A stretch of 64,000 bases of DNA. Source: Antitrichia curtipendula. Taxonomy: Eukaryota; Streptophyta; Bryopsida; Hypnales; Leucodontaceae. Position numbers and translations under genes: made by a program. Position 1 is the first letter of the stretch; each line of letters begins with the position of its first letter. Below are positions 37,380 to 49,646 of this stretch, in pieces. The notes under the pieces were generated by a model. That model searched no databases. It was not told the origin of the DNA and worked only from the letters and a program-made list of their open reading frames with translations. The DNA is taken from positions 45,697,912-45,761,911 of the forward strand of contig OX579636.1 in NCBI GenBank assembly GCA_951230915.1, written 5' to 3'.

Positions 37380-37841
37380 AAAATATTCAATTGATTCAGA
37401 TCCTTTTCAATATTTGCATCGTTTATAAACAACGATATTTGTATTTGTCTTGGCAGAGTTTGATTTCATTGTGGTTGTTTCTTAACTAGATATTGGTTCC
37501 AAATAATATAGTACCTGCACCTAAAACCTTAAAAGGAATAAGCATTTAAGGATAATTCCTAATATACAAAACTGTCTAATTTTTTTGCTGGATCTTGTTG
37601 GAAGTGGAAAGGGGATTCCAGATTCTCTTTGCATGCATTTTTGGGCGTTGCATGAATAGACCAACAATATTTCAAAGTGAGACCTAGGCTGTCACGAACA
37701 TTTTAGACCTCCGACATTTTAAAACACGGAGTATATGACTGAACAATTTCGGTATATTTGGCTTTGCTTTGTATGCCTATCTTGCCAAGAAATATAGGAG
37801 TGGAGAATATTTTATTTTATTTGTCAAAGATGAATCAAATG
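37380..37841. other. 3' flank of the ABCI12-like gene, no gene seen
   Basis: Likely contains the 3' untranslated region; otherwise plain AT-rich sequence. Confidence 0.4.
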
Positions 37842-38038
37842 TTCTACACTGAATAGGGGTATTGAGGGGACCAAAAAATTAAAGGGACTTATTGTAGAAA
37901 ATTATAGATGTTTGAAACATGATGTACAATCCTAGAACACTTCAATAACTATTGATGTACAACAAAGGTAGATATTTATATAGTGTGTAATGTTGATCAA
38001 TTAGTATGGGTCCCTTTATACCCCTATTCAATGTAGAA
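37842..38038. mobile_element. Short MITE-like inverted-repeat element (about 197 bp)
   Basis: TTCTACACTGAATAGGGGTA at 37842 recurs inverted at the other end (reverse strand TTCTACATTGAATAGGGGTA, ending 38038). The match then continues with gaps through a GGGACC motif, giving terminal inverted repeats of about 30 bp. The middle is AT-rich and non-coding. I could not identify a convincing target-site duplication. Confidence 0.65.
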
Positions 38039-40164
38039 GTCTTTAAAAAAAATTTAAAAATTTGGTGAATATTGAAATTACAATAAATTTTTGTAGTAAA
38101 TGTGAAGAAAATTCATATCATGTAGGGTAGGGACATCCAAATGCACCATGTGCCTAAAGTGCTAATGATTAGATGATTGCATTGTGTACATCTCTTTGGA
38201 CCTATTCAATTCTCCATCAAATTTTGACCCTCCATAACTTGATGATGAAGTGTAAGGTGATTAATGTATACAAAGACAATTTGAAATATTTCCTTTAGGA
38301 GTGGAGAAGGGATTCTCTTTGCCTGCAAAAAAAACTTTGACCATTCATAACTTGATAAAGCATCATTGGGGTACTAATTTTTTGGGTATAAACCATCTAA
38401 ATTGTTCAAAATGTTTCATTAATCTTGATTTTGGGCTTCAATGGAAGAATTTACATCCCTACAAAGCACATACATTAAAGCATTTTTTGTAAGAGTTTCA
38501 AAAATATCCATTAAAAATTGACATTAAGGTAATGTGCTAAGTTTCTAAATGTCAATTTGGGATGACAATTGTCTTTGGGAGCTTAAATGAATACTAGGAG
38601 AATCTTTGATGATGAGTATATATTGAATTTGAAATATACGCAACATTAACATCAAGTTTCATATTCATATTAAGTCATCTACCAAAAACATTTTGAACCC
38701 TCACAACTTCTAGATTCAATGTTTAAATGTGGCATGCTTAGTTGTATTGGAGTCCATATGTAGTTTTTAATTATAGTATTTTTAAGATTGCACATTTTAA
38801 TATTGAGTGGAAATGCACTAATTCTTAACGCCTTGTGGACATGGGGGTAGTCTAAAATCACCAATGTGTGAAAATGCATTTCAATATGCACCTTAAAAGG
38901 ATATATATATAAGTAGTGACTTTCAAACAAAAATTGTCTAGTATAACCAATGGATGATAACTTGGCCCATAAGTCAATCAATTAAATTAAAAGCCCATAA
39001 ATCAATCAATGGCAATTTGTATTGGTGGGAATACATGAAAGTATATAAGTTGTTATACAAATTGAATTGGATCTATATCAAATCATTAAATGAAAGTGCA
39101 CAAGTTGTTTTTGGGAGATGTTTGGACCATTTGAGTTGTAGAATCCTCCAAATATCTATAATTTTTGTATTCTTACTAGCTTTTGAAGTGGTTTATTTCA
39201 TTTTCAATGTCTACATTTGGATTGCTTATACCTATTCAAAGTAATTTTGAATGCACTTCCAAGTATAAAGAATTCAAGTTCTAATTACAAACTAGTGAAT
39301 AGCAATTTATAAAAAGTGTTGATTGTGTTTTTGCACTAAGGATGCCCTTATTCTATTATTGCACTCTATGATCAATAATAGCATACAATTTGGGCTCTTC
39401 ATTTCTCCTTGCTAGGTCTCTGGAACACATCATTCTTTATGCTACCAAGCAAGCTTAACATTAGAAGGGCGCTAGCCTATCACTACAACAGTCTCTAAAA
39501 ATGATCTTGATAATTGACTGAAGAGGGGCATTCTTTGTTTCTACAGTGGTATGGAAAGTCATCCATCAAACACTTTTAAGGTTAAACAATTTCATCAGCA
39601 TCTACTATTTGATGTTCCAAATTGCAAGCTCTATTTTATTTCAAGCCTTTATTACTTTCCATTTTGTAAAATGTCTGAACGTCCTATTCCTCATGCTCTT
39701 TGCATTCATTAGAATTTTCAAATATTTATTTACTTTCACAATCTGTTAAGAGCATGTATTGGGTGGATGATGCAATTGACCATCTTTACATTTTTCTTTT
39801 GGAGATGAAACCATGTTTAATATTTAGTTTTTTCAAATGCAAATTTTTTGTCAAAGATTTGAAATAACTGTGAATTTTTTAAAGCAAAAATGAAGAAAAT
39901 TAAGATCAAATAAAAAATATGCTCAAAAATCTAAAATTTTCACCGTAGATGCATTTTATAGTTTATAGCATTATAATAGAAACCAAAGTTATTGTATCAT
40001 TCTAAAATTAGGAACTAAAAAAATTCTAATTATAGGCCCAAAGATCATATTGAAATTTAGTATTCTTTGTGAATTCTCATTAACATTTTAATATCTTAAT
40101 TCATGGAAGAAAGGTAGGTAGACCTTAATCGTGTAAAGAAGATACAAACAATTTGGCCCTTTAA
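38039..40164. other. Intergenic, no gene seen
   Basis: AT-rich. A block near 39525-39580 (GGGGCATTCTTTGTTTCTAC, then GAAAGTCATCCATCAA) resembles 54418-54470, so a dispersed repeat is present. ORFs at 38954-39244 and 39546-39749 lack recognisable features. Confidence 0.4.
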
Positions 40165-40415
40165 GGCCTTATTTGTTATATTTGGACAATCGACAGATTT
40201 TGAGACTTTTGCCCTAAAACAACTGTATGGATTTATCCTCGAGTCGAGGATAAGTTGAGACTGCAACCTTTTGGCAATGAAAGGTTTTTATACATAGTAA
40301 TATTTTAAAGTCTCAAATTTCCAAATAGTCTCAAAATTGAATAGTTATGACTGTTTATCTTCGACTCGAGGATAAAACTGAGACTACCATTTGTCTAAAT
40401 ATAACGAATAAGGCC
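40165..40415. mobile_element. MITE-like element with 24-bp terminal inverted repeats (251 bp)
   Basis: GGCCTTATTTGTTATATTTG (40165) and, inverted at the other end, GGCCTTATTCGTTATATTTA form 24-bp termini with two mismatches. Inside, a palindromic TATCCTCGAGTCGAGGATA and a related TATCTTCGACTCGAGGATA form a second, nested inverted pair near 40236 and 40357. No coding sequence. The class is unclear; no flanking duplication was evident. Confidence 0.65.
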
Positions 40416-40732
40416 TTCTTTTATGAAATTGTCAAATTGTAATTGTCAATAATCATTATATCCCTTTTATGAAGTGGATTTTAAAATAACAAAAATTGGA
40501 TAGGGATTTAATTATGAACTTTCTCATATGATTCATCTATTCTCAAAGAATCTTAATCATTTATTATTTACCACATTGATTTAAAAAGTGAAAATTAGAA
40601 GGAAAACATTTAAATCATAACTCATCCTTTCAATTTTTATAGTTGTCAAAAAATCATCCCATTGGTGATTATTTAACAAGTGAAATAAAAAAGAATAATA
40701 AATGAATGAAGATTTTAAGTATGCTACATGCA

Positions 40733-41354
40733 AGTTGGCTACACGTTTGAAAATTTTCAAATCATTTGGAATTATAAACCATATAGGAAAAAAATAGTAA
40801 GTAGAAAGAGGTAGAGAATGTTCAAAACACTAAATTGTTAAGAATTTAAATATGAAATTGAAAAATGCCAATCCCAACTATTGTAATGTTGTAATAAACA
40901 TTCTACACCCAATGTTTTTATTTTTTTTCAAAAATATTGAAAATTCAGTTAAATAAAGGACTTCAAAGTTTATTTTAGAGTAGAGATTCCATAACTACCC
41001 TCAAACTAAAACTCCTCATAACTTTCATCTCATTAATCAGAATGGAATGATTCAAAGCTTCCCACATAAACACAAATCTAAAGAACCAATTTCAAATTTT
41101 TATTTTAAAAAAAGTGATTTTTAAAGAAGTTTTTTCAGCTACCCATGCTACCTGCTGACCAATGAAAACGACATATCATGCAATAAGTTTTTAACCACGT
41201 AATCAAAAGTTATGAAATTTGTTGGGCCTTAAAGCTACTCTTTAGGCAAATCTTGTGTGAAAGTTTCAAAGAAAAAAAAAAAAAATTCGGTCATAGTGAG
41301 CTGTCCAAAATCGCTATGCTGTCAAAAAATGGTGTTTGGTCCTTTAGGGGTTAA
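40733..41354. mobile_element. TTAA-flanked repeat, family II, left-truncated (copy E)
   Basis: Matches copy F from its CAAGTTGGCTACA block to the right end. Shared blocks include AGTAAGTAGAAAGAGGTAGAGAATG, CTACACCCAATGTTTTTATT, the ACATATCATGCAATAA block and the terminal CCTTTAGGGGTTAA with TTAA at 41351-41354. The left ~310 bp of the full unit is missing. Confidence 0.65.
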
Positions 41355-42034
41355 TTGGTAACATCTTGGTAAATAATGATATTAGGGTAGCAATTAGAGA
41401 GAGAGAGGGATGCATGTCTTATAGATTTATATGCTTACTTAGGCAATTTTGTCGATAGCCCGCCCACTTTGTATTTGGATTAATTAAGATGATTGTATAA
41501 GAACGTAACAATCCTCCCTTAGTTGTGTGTTGTTAATCACATCGACAAGGTACTTAAAGGGTCTTATTAGTGTTATGTAACCCTTGAAGAATTGGTAAAA
41601 AATTGTGTTGTTAATTTGGTTAAGTTTTTGGGTGCAATGCATGTGGTTGTAGTGGCATGCAAGGGCAATGTTTAAATGTAATAATTTATAGTTCCAGTTA
41701 CTATAGGGAGTTCATTGCTTGGAGGTTTAGATTGGGTCACACTATCTATTGGCCCAATTTAAAGGGATTTTCTTAATCTTCACCACGCAAAACATTCATA
41801 ATCACTCCTTCTTCAATTAGTACAATTTTTTTTTTGACTTTTGTCAACTCTTCTATCCTCAAAGATTCCACATCTCCTAAAGACTGTGTCTATTTTCTTG
41901 CTCTGACCCAAAAAACTTTGGGACTTCAAAAAGGGTTCATGAATTGATCGTGTGCCCACCAATACAAGCATAAGGTGGTGTGTCACTATTTAGTATGAGG
42001 TAGTCTACTCTAAAACCAACTCCATGCTCTAAAA

Positions 42035-42305
42035 CGTGATCAAGACACAAAGGTACACTTTTCTTTCTTTGGTGTACCAAAAGTGTACATTTCAAAAGGT
42101 GGTCGCTAAAAGCAACCAATGCATTTCAACTTCAAAAAATTGTAACTAATTCCACAAAGGTCCAAAAAATATGAAACAACTTTGGTTTGATGCCAATTCC
42201 ATATTTTTTCCTATAAAATTTACTGAAAATTGTTTCAAGGAGTTTCGCTTCCCCCAAAAGTCAATCAGCTCTTACATGGTCGCTTTAAAAGCAGAGTACC
42301 TTATG
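42035..42305. repeat. Second copy of the AAGGTAGG-end element, degenerate
   Basis: Aligns with 23090-23349: CACAAAGGTACA, TTTCAACTTCAAAAA, AACTAATTCCA-AAAGGTCCAAAAAA, GATGCCAATTCCAT, AAAATTTACTGAAAATTGTTTCAAGGAGTTT and CAATCAGCTCTTA. The right end is AAAGCAGAGTACCTTA. The left terminal repeat is not recognisable, so this copy is decayed or truncated. Confidence 0.6.
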
Positions 42306-42538
42306 GGCTTATGAGGTGACTGAGTCCAACTTATTATCTGGACCAAAGTTATCCACTTTCATTGAGGTGCCGTTTTATGACCACTCCTGTGGTTGCAGGA
42401 GAAGTTGTACACGGCAAAATCATTCTAGAATGTTGGCATGGGAATTCACAAAATAAATTATATAACAAATTCCAATTTCTAACTAACCTAAAGAATTTTG
42501 TTGCCCCTGTTATTCAAAGCTCGCCATAAGCACCCCTC

Positions 42539-43481
42539 TTAACCCCTAAAGGTTTTTGACTATGTTTTCACCAAAACCGCTCCAGAACTGCCATTTCTAA
42601 TACTAGTGCCAACTTTTAGAAAAAAAACATTTTTGGACACTTGTAGCCGTAGGATCTTGTAGTAAACTTGTTTAAGAAGATGTGGAAAAAATTTCAGAAC
42701 TTCCCACCAAGTGGATTGCAAGATAATAGCGTTTGAATGACAAAAATCCTTTTTTTGTCCCTGCGAAAAAACGGGCAGCTGCCCTCCACAAGGTCACATT
42801 TGTATGAAAAAATGCCCAAAATGATTGTTACTCTTTGGATTTATTCTTCAAGGCAAGTTGGCTACATGCTTGAAAAATTTCAGATCATTTGGAATTGTAC
42901 AACATATAGGAAAAAAATAGTAAGTAGGAAGAGGTAGAGAATGGTTCAAAGCACTAAATTGTCAAGAATTTATTTATGAAATTGAAAAATGCCAATCCCA
43001 AAGATCATAATGTTGTAATAAACAATCTACACCCAATGTTTTTATTTTTTTTCAAAAATATTGAAAATCGAGTTAAATAAAGGACTTCAAAGTTTATTTT
43101 AGAGTAGAGATTCCATAACTACCCTCAAACTAAGAATCCTCATAACTTTTGACTCATTGATCGGAATGGAATGATTCAAAGCCTCCCACGTACATATAAA
43201 TCTAAAAAACCAATTTCAAATTTTAGTTTTTTTTTAAAAGTGATTTTTAAAGAAGTTTTTTTTGCTGCCCGGACTGCCCGCCGAACAATGAAAATGACAT
43301 ATCATGCAATAACTTTTTAACCATGTAGTCAAAAGTTACGAAAATTATTGGACCTTAAAGCTACTCCTCGGACACATCTTATGTGAAAATTTCAAAGAAA
43401 AAAAAGAAAAATTCCGGTCATAGTGAGCTGCCCAAAATCGCTATGTTGTCAAAAAACGGTGTTTGGTCCTTTAGGGGTTAA
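42539..43481. mobile_element. TTAA-flanked repeat, family II, intact (copy F)
   Basis: The best-preserved member: TTAACCCCTAAAGG on the left and CCTTTAGGGGTTAA on the right are perfect inverted complements over 14 bases including TTAA. Length 943 bp. The interior carries CTGCCC/GGGCAGC motifs and no coding capacity beyond short chance ORFs. The TTAA boundary with a CCC-starting inverted terminus is the arrangement known for piggyBac-type elements, but no transposase is present to confirm this. Confidence 0.72.
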
Positions 43482-44051
43482 GCTCTCATTCTAATAATTA
43501 TGTGTCTACATGAATACCATCCCAATTATGAGCAAAAATTCATGGATATGGGTGGTAACATTATTGTTGACAAAGGATTGGATGAGTGAATGTTTGTTGG
43601 CTTGAATTGATCCATGTATCTCTGTCCATTCAAACTTTCATATGTGGTGGATGAATGACATCCATATCCTACGTACAAATTTGATGGAAAAGAGGTGGCA
43701 AGGATTTAGGGTTTCACTATCTCCTCAAAAGGGCCAAACCCACACATTTACTTTGTGTTTTGGAAGAAGGATTTTTAGTTTTTTGTCTAGAAGCATTTCT
43801 TTTATGGAGAAAATTTGATGGAGCTTACATTTTGTCGCAAGTGGGCTGGTCGATTTGTGGGAGATTTCCTGATTTTATGGTTTCTTCATGATTTGTAGCG
43901 GTGTGTATGATGGAATCCAATTTTATGTCCTATGTTGAGCATTTTTTGAGATATGTTGTGAAATGTGGTTGTAGTATATAAAACTTATAATTACATTATA
44001 TCATCATCAATTGTTAAGAAATTTTCAATTTCATTTTCTAAATTGACGTTT

Positions 44052-45720
44052 TTAACCTTCAAGGACATGGTGTGTTTTTCAAGGAACATTGTCAAAAACT
44101 GCCATTTTTTAGTGCATTGCCTAAAATTGAAAATAATTTGTTTTGAGCTTCACCTACACCAAAGTATAGTAGGCTATTATGACAATGTGTGGAAAAATAA
44201 TTTGCCCATTTGATGGCATGTATGGAAAAATTATAACAAATGTTTGAAGTGAGAAAAATAAATAAACTTCATTCCTACAAAACGAGGTCAACTTGAAACT
44301 TTGAGCCCACTTGGAGTAAAAAAATCTCCATCACAAATTTGCATCTCTACACCATTGAGTTCTAAATCTTGGTACATACATTCATGAAAATTTTAGAAGC
44401 AAATATAGAGTCTAGCTTACTCTAAATCACCCTACAATGCAATGAGGTTAAGTGAATGGGCAACACACTAGTCATTTTTCACTGATTTCTTGTGCAACAA
44501 GGAAATTTTTTATTAAAAAATAAAATAGTGAAAAAGTAGAGACAAACACTCAAAATATGTAGGAAAAATTCCAAGAACTTCGAGGTCACAAATTTCAAGA
44601 TAATAAGTTTGATGTTAGAAGAAAATGTTTTTTTTTCTCAAACTTGCTCAGCAGGATTAGTAGAGTTTGACTCCTCTTGGAATGAGATTTTTGTGCTTAA
44701 TGTGGAGTTTTTTTTCTACAATTACATACTTTGTCATGTTGATTAAGATGATTGCAAGAAAGATTGGTCATATTTTGCGTCACAATTGGAATGACGGAGT
44801 TGTCATCAGCCATAAATTTTGGAAAATGAAGCCAATTTACTTGGAATTTTTACTGAAGATGGCTAACTTGGAAGTGTTGAAATTTTGAAAAAATGAATTA
44901 TATTTAAGCTTAAATTCAGCAAATTTGTCACACTTTGAGGTTTAGGGTTTTTTAGTACTGCAGTGTATCCAAAAATAATAATGTAGACTTGAAACTTCTA
45001 TAGGTTGTTTCCATACTAGATGCGCATCTACCTACCGAAAGAAATTTAAAATAAAATTATTTTATATCCTCCACATGTGTGCTAATAGGGCTCCATTGCA
45101 CATGCACTTCTGAACATTCAAGATGATTTTGAGATCATTCTTTTGGTGAAATCTCTTAATCATAAAGTTCTTCCAAATGGAAGATTTTAAATTGTTTTTT
45201 AAATTGTTTATCTATTTTTTTATAAATTAAAATGTCAAAGTACCTATTTTTTTGAGATTTTGCACTTTTTTAATTTTCCTACTTAGAAAATTTTTCTATG
45301 CTTTTCCTTCCTAGGATACCTTCTTCTTTAAAGTGTATGCATTAAACATATTTTTTTTTATTTTTAAAAATTGTTTTTCTAATTTTAAAGTACTCCCCAA
45401 AAAATCATGAGTATTGTGCAAAATGCTACCACCACCACCCGAGCTTTCTTGCAACCACCCATTACCTACATGTCAAATTTTAGAAGTAGATAGAGAATTT
45501 AGCAAAAGATGCCAAAATTTCCCGAACTACTTGAATTTGTTCGGGCAACATAGCTTTTGATCTAGGCATCCAATTCCATTATTTTTAATTCCCATGAAGG
45601 GGATGAATGCTCCCACCTCATGATGAAAAATTGAGATTATCCATTAAAAATTGACTTCCTACAATCCTACCCAAATTTTCAAGTGTCCATTGAACAAACA
45701 CTTGTTCCTTTAGAGGTTAA
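44052..45720. mobile_element. TTAA-flanked repeat, third type, 1.67 kb (copy J)
   Basis: Left terminus TTAACCTTCAAGGACATGG (44052) and right terminus GTTCCTTTAGAGGTTAA (45720) are imperfect inverted copies. A TGCCATTTTTTAGTGCA block near the left end resembles the equivalent position in families I and II. The interior is otherwise distinct and AT-rich. The largest ORF is about 80 codons with no recognisable domain. Confidence 0.5.
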
Positions 45721-47500
45721 ATTTTTTTTTCTAGATTCAATTTCATATTTTATTACAAGATTTTGGGATGTCTCCACTGTCTATCAATGCGAAAAAGTTG
45801 AATGTGAAAATTATAAATGTTGCACTATCCCCATACTTAATTGCCGTTGGTAGATTGCTGATTTTTTCTAGATATCCGTTTCAAAACCAAACCATTTTTT
45901 TTAATAGAGTGCAGTTCATGGTGCCCTAGGGAGTTCCTCTTCTGAAAATTCATAGAAACTAGATACTTATTCAAAAATTCCATTTTTATTTAAAATTCAT
46001 AATTTTCAATTGCTGATACTATAGAAATATTTTTTTAACAAAAAAAAAGGTACCTCCAACTAAGCTGAATTGCTGATTTTGACGTTTATAGGTGTTTCCA
46101 CCTTACTTGTGAAAGTGAGCAATCAACATTCTCCATCATCCCAAGAGACCAAGTCCATCAAAACCGTTGAACCTCTCAGAAGAACCGTACTGTACGTTAC
46201 CAGGTTAGGCACTTCCCCCCTCGCAGCCTATTGAACTCTGACTGAAGTGGCATCTGCATAATCAAGGTATCATTATATCATAACTTAAGTTTCGTTGTTG
46301 CTCAATCAAATGCCACCACTTGCCACTTTTTCTGCACAAAAAAAATAATACTTTTGTGCCATCGAGGTACTGTACCATATCATTCACTTTGGAACACAAC
46401 CGGGAACTTTCCCACATCCCAAGTGTTGATGAGCAATTGAGCATGCCTGGATGCCCAACACCTCAGAAGTCGCGGCCAACTTTTGGTTGCAGAGGCGGTC
46501 AGGTGCAGGTGCAGGTCCAGATAATTGAGGACTCCGTAGTCCACAGACCTACCTTACTGACTCATCTTTCCACCGCTGATAGCGCTGTACTTATCCTCCA
46601 TTGAATGTAAGTTCCCGTCAATGCCTCAATGTCAATGTGTTTCAGATTGTCTACAGTAGAAGATCCTGTCGTATAAGCGTATTGTAAGGCTGGCGAATGC
46701 TTGACTGAAGGGATTCCGTTCATGCTTGCCCTCGTGTAAGGCAGATTTTTGGGATTATTTTCAGGAACTGGTTTAGGCGATTTCATCTTCGGTCAGGTCA
46801 ATGCAGCATCTTGTGGTTATAATACCTTGTTATCACACACTTTTGAATGACAAAGATAAAGAGAAAGAGGGAAAACAATGCTATGTATGTATTACTAAAA
46901 TCAGTACATGCGCAAGTCCTTGCTTTTGTTACCACTTGGGCTACAATTTATCTTAAGAGTGGTTGAACTTGTTGTCCTTCACGGGTGGGTTGCTTTTTGC
47001 GAATTTATTTCAGCTCCCATCATCGCAACTGCCCCGGATGCCTAAAAGTCAGAGGACCTGTTTTGTTGTCTTTTTCCACGTGCACTCATGCTGTAATAGA
47101 ATAGGGATTCGTAGCAGAACCTTGGGTATATTAGTATCAGATTTGCACAATCGTTTGGTTCCAAACCCGTCTCCGTCTTCTTCAGTTGGGTCACAAAATG
47201 GTCCTCAATTTGCTGCTCTGTCAAGTATATTCTCATGTTGCTCTCAGTATCATGAGGCCTGGGCTTGGATGTAATGAATAGACTGGTTCCTGACCACTTC
47301 AGACCCTGAGTGAGATTAAGTTAGTGTGTTAAGTTAGGTTGCGAGCATAAGTTGTTGCAGTTGTCTAATGTTGTGCAGCTAATTGAGCCTCACCATGGAG
47401 GTAATAGTACTCCCCACTACTAGAAATTGATCTAATTGGGGTGTCAGTCTGTCTGTTTGAGCTTCAACGTGGGTGCTGAAAACAGGGGAGTCTTCCCAAA
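45721..47500. other. Upstream flank of the kinase-less LysM gene
   Basis: No confident gene. A reverse-strand ATG frame at 46786-46562 (74 codons) has a compositionally protein-like, Ser/Pro/Asn-rich sequence but no domain I recognise. The final part should hold the promoter and leader of the LysM gene at 47501. Confidence 0.35.
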
Positions 47501-49646
47501 ATGAGTGAACTAGGGTTTAGGAGCTGGCCATGGCTAGTGCTTGTGCTGCTGCAGTTTAGCCTCGTGGAAGCTGCGTGCGTCCCTGAGAGTGGATGTGACG
47601 TTGCTTACGCTTACTACAAAGCTCAAACGAATGAAACTCTGGACTCGATTGGGGTGAAGTTCCAAACCACGGCGGATGCGATTCTGGCAGTCAATCCCAC
47701 CATAGCCATCGACAACCAACGCAACTTCATCTCCACCAACCAGCCCTTGTACATTCCCTTCACATGCGAGTGCCTTCAAAACGAGTTGTCCCATGCGTTT
47801 GATTATCAGGTGAGCACCTCTATTTTTGTGTTTATTCGGACTTTGTTCATTTACAAATTAGCCTGACTTCTTGTGTTTTCACTTCCTTGACAATGTTCTT
47901 AATGGTCTGACTTGCTCAGTGATAGAACGAGTGAAAAAGAATCAAGAGCTAAGACGATTGTTGTTCTAAGTTCTTAGAACAGGAAATAATCTCCATTGTT
48001 TGTCAATCATAGTCAAATTGAGGACGTGATTTCTCCTAGAGAGTAGAAATTTGTGTACATATTTCACATATGATGGAATGGTTTTGTGGGTGATTCCAGG
48101 TTCAAAGAGCTGATAATATCGAATCAATCTCCAGCACTGTGTATGAGGATCTCACTCAGAAAAATTGGGTGGCAACTTGGAATGCATTGGCAGACCCGAA
48201 CTTCATTCTAACCGGCGCAGATTTTAAGATTCCTGTGAAGTGCTTCTGTGGGAACCCAAGTGTAAGCTTGAGCTATGGCCTGTTTCTGACGTACGTGTTG
48301 GCCGGTGGCCACAACTTGAGCGGCCTGGCTTCGGAGTTCAACACAACTGAAGCGCTTTTGAGGAATTACAATCCAAGTGTAAACTGGAACGACTCACGGA
48401 CGGTGCAGTACGCGTTCATCCCAGTGTCAGGTGCAAAACTAAAAACAAAATTTTCAATAAGTTTTTGGTTCACAGTAACGCAAAATTTAATTGCTTGTCA
48501 AGTCCTTTGCATATATGAACATGACATTGTAGAGAACCCTAACCTAGTTGAGTGCTCACCCTTTGAATTGAAATGAAAAGGGATCCATGTTTTGTAAAAT
48601 TGCGCTCAATTTGTACAAGAGAGAGCTAATGATTCTCACACCAGTGAAAAATTATGTCTTGTTCTGGACATCATGCCAGAGTCCATCCACTCGTCGAAGC
48701 TTTAGTTTTGCTTGATTAGCTTTAATTTGACGTATCTTCGCTCTAAATTAATATCTCTTAGTTGGCATTGTTCTCAACAGGTGCGATGCCACTGCTAGTG
48801 ATTGAAGAATGTTATAAATTTTGTGAGTTGTCTGCTAGGGAATTTCCCCACTTGTCGAAGCTTTCTGAACTATTTGTATGTCATGTGTGATGGATCGGGG
48901 ATGCAGATCAGACAGGCAAATATCCTCTGTTTTCCTTGTGAGTTTCTGTAACCCTTTTGTGTGGTTTCATTCAAGACAATTATGTAGAACTGCAGATGAT
49001 TATGATTGTGATTCTCAGATGAGAATACCGAGGAATTTTCCAGTTTCCTGTGACAAATTCCCACAACCTTTTGCAAATTTTTGAGCTTCTTGTCAGATTG
49101 CACAAATTAAGTGTGAAGTCAAGTAACCGGCTTGTGTGTTCCTTGTGTGTGGCAGTGGCTCGTGTGAGTGACACCGCATCCTCTTTCCCATTCTGAGAAT
49201 TTTCACGCAACTTGATTTTGTTTTTTCAATTGAGAGACACAAAAAAGCCTAAGAGAAGAGCTAGTTTCCTCTTCCTTCCATTATTTGACTCAGATTTTGT
49301 TCTCAAGAAATTAGATTTCTGAACTTCTGCAGAGAGTGGTGTAAGCAAATTGTAATCAAAGTGAAAGATTGTTTCATATCGTACTAACAGACCTATTGTT
49401 TGAGGGTCCATGCCAGCCGATGCAGATGATGGGATAACCACCGCGGGAGTGTTAGCCGGGGTTGCAATTGGAGTTGGAGGAGCTCTGCTATTTCTCAGTC
49501 TTCTGTCTCTGTGTCGCCGCTGTCTCAACATGGAACAACGAAGGAGACAAGAAAGGAGGCACCTGGAAAACAAGTTGAGGAGTTTGGAGGTGGATCCCAT
49601 CAGGAAGACTGACAACGGTGAGATTACGTACAAATGCTTACGATGA
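47501..49646 (+). CDS. Kinase-less LysM receptor-like membrane protein (CERK1-like ectodomain)
   Basis: Five exons (47501-47809, 48100-48430, 48907-48937, an 8-nt microexon 49156-49163, and 49417-49646) join in frame to 302 aa. Residues 1-24 form a signal peptide. The ectodomain has the LysM-receptor cysteine pattern (CVPESGC, then CEC at IPFTCECL, then CFC at PVKCFCGNP) and LysM-like segments such as ETLDSIGVKF with ILAVNP, and NLSGLASEFNTTEALLRNYNP. A transmembrane helix spans about 237-258, followed by a basic tail (RRCLNMEQRRRQERRHLENK). The frame then stops at 49644-49646 with no kinase. Exon boundaries and phases match the complete receptor kinase at 56083, so the two are tandem duplicates. 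A usable donor (GTGAGA) survives at 49618 in the phase where the neighbour splices to its kinase exons, but no kinase exon follows before 56083. All exons are open. It could be a decoy or co-receptor, or a truncated duplicate. Confidence 0.8.
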
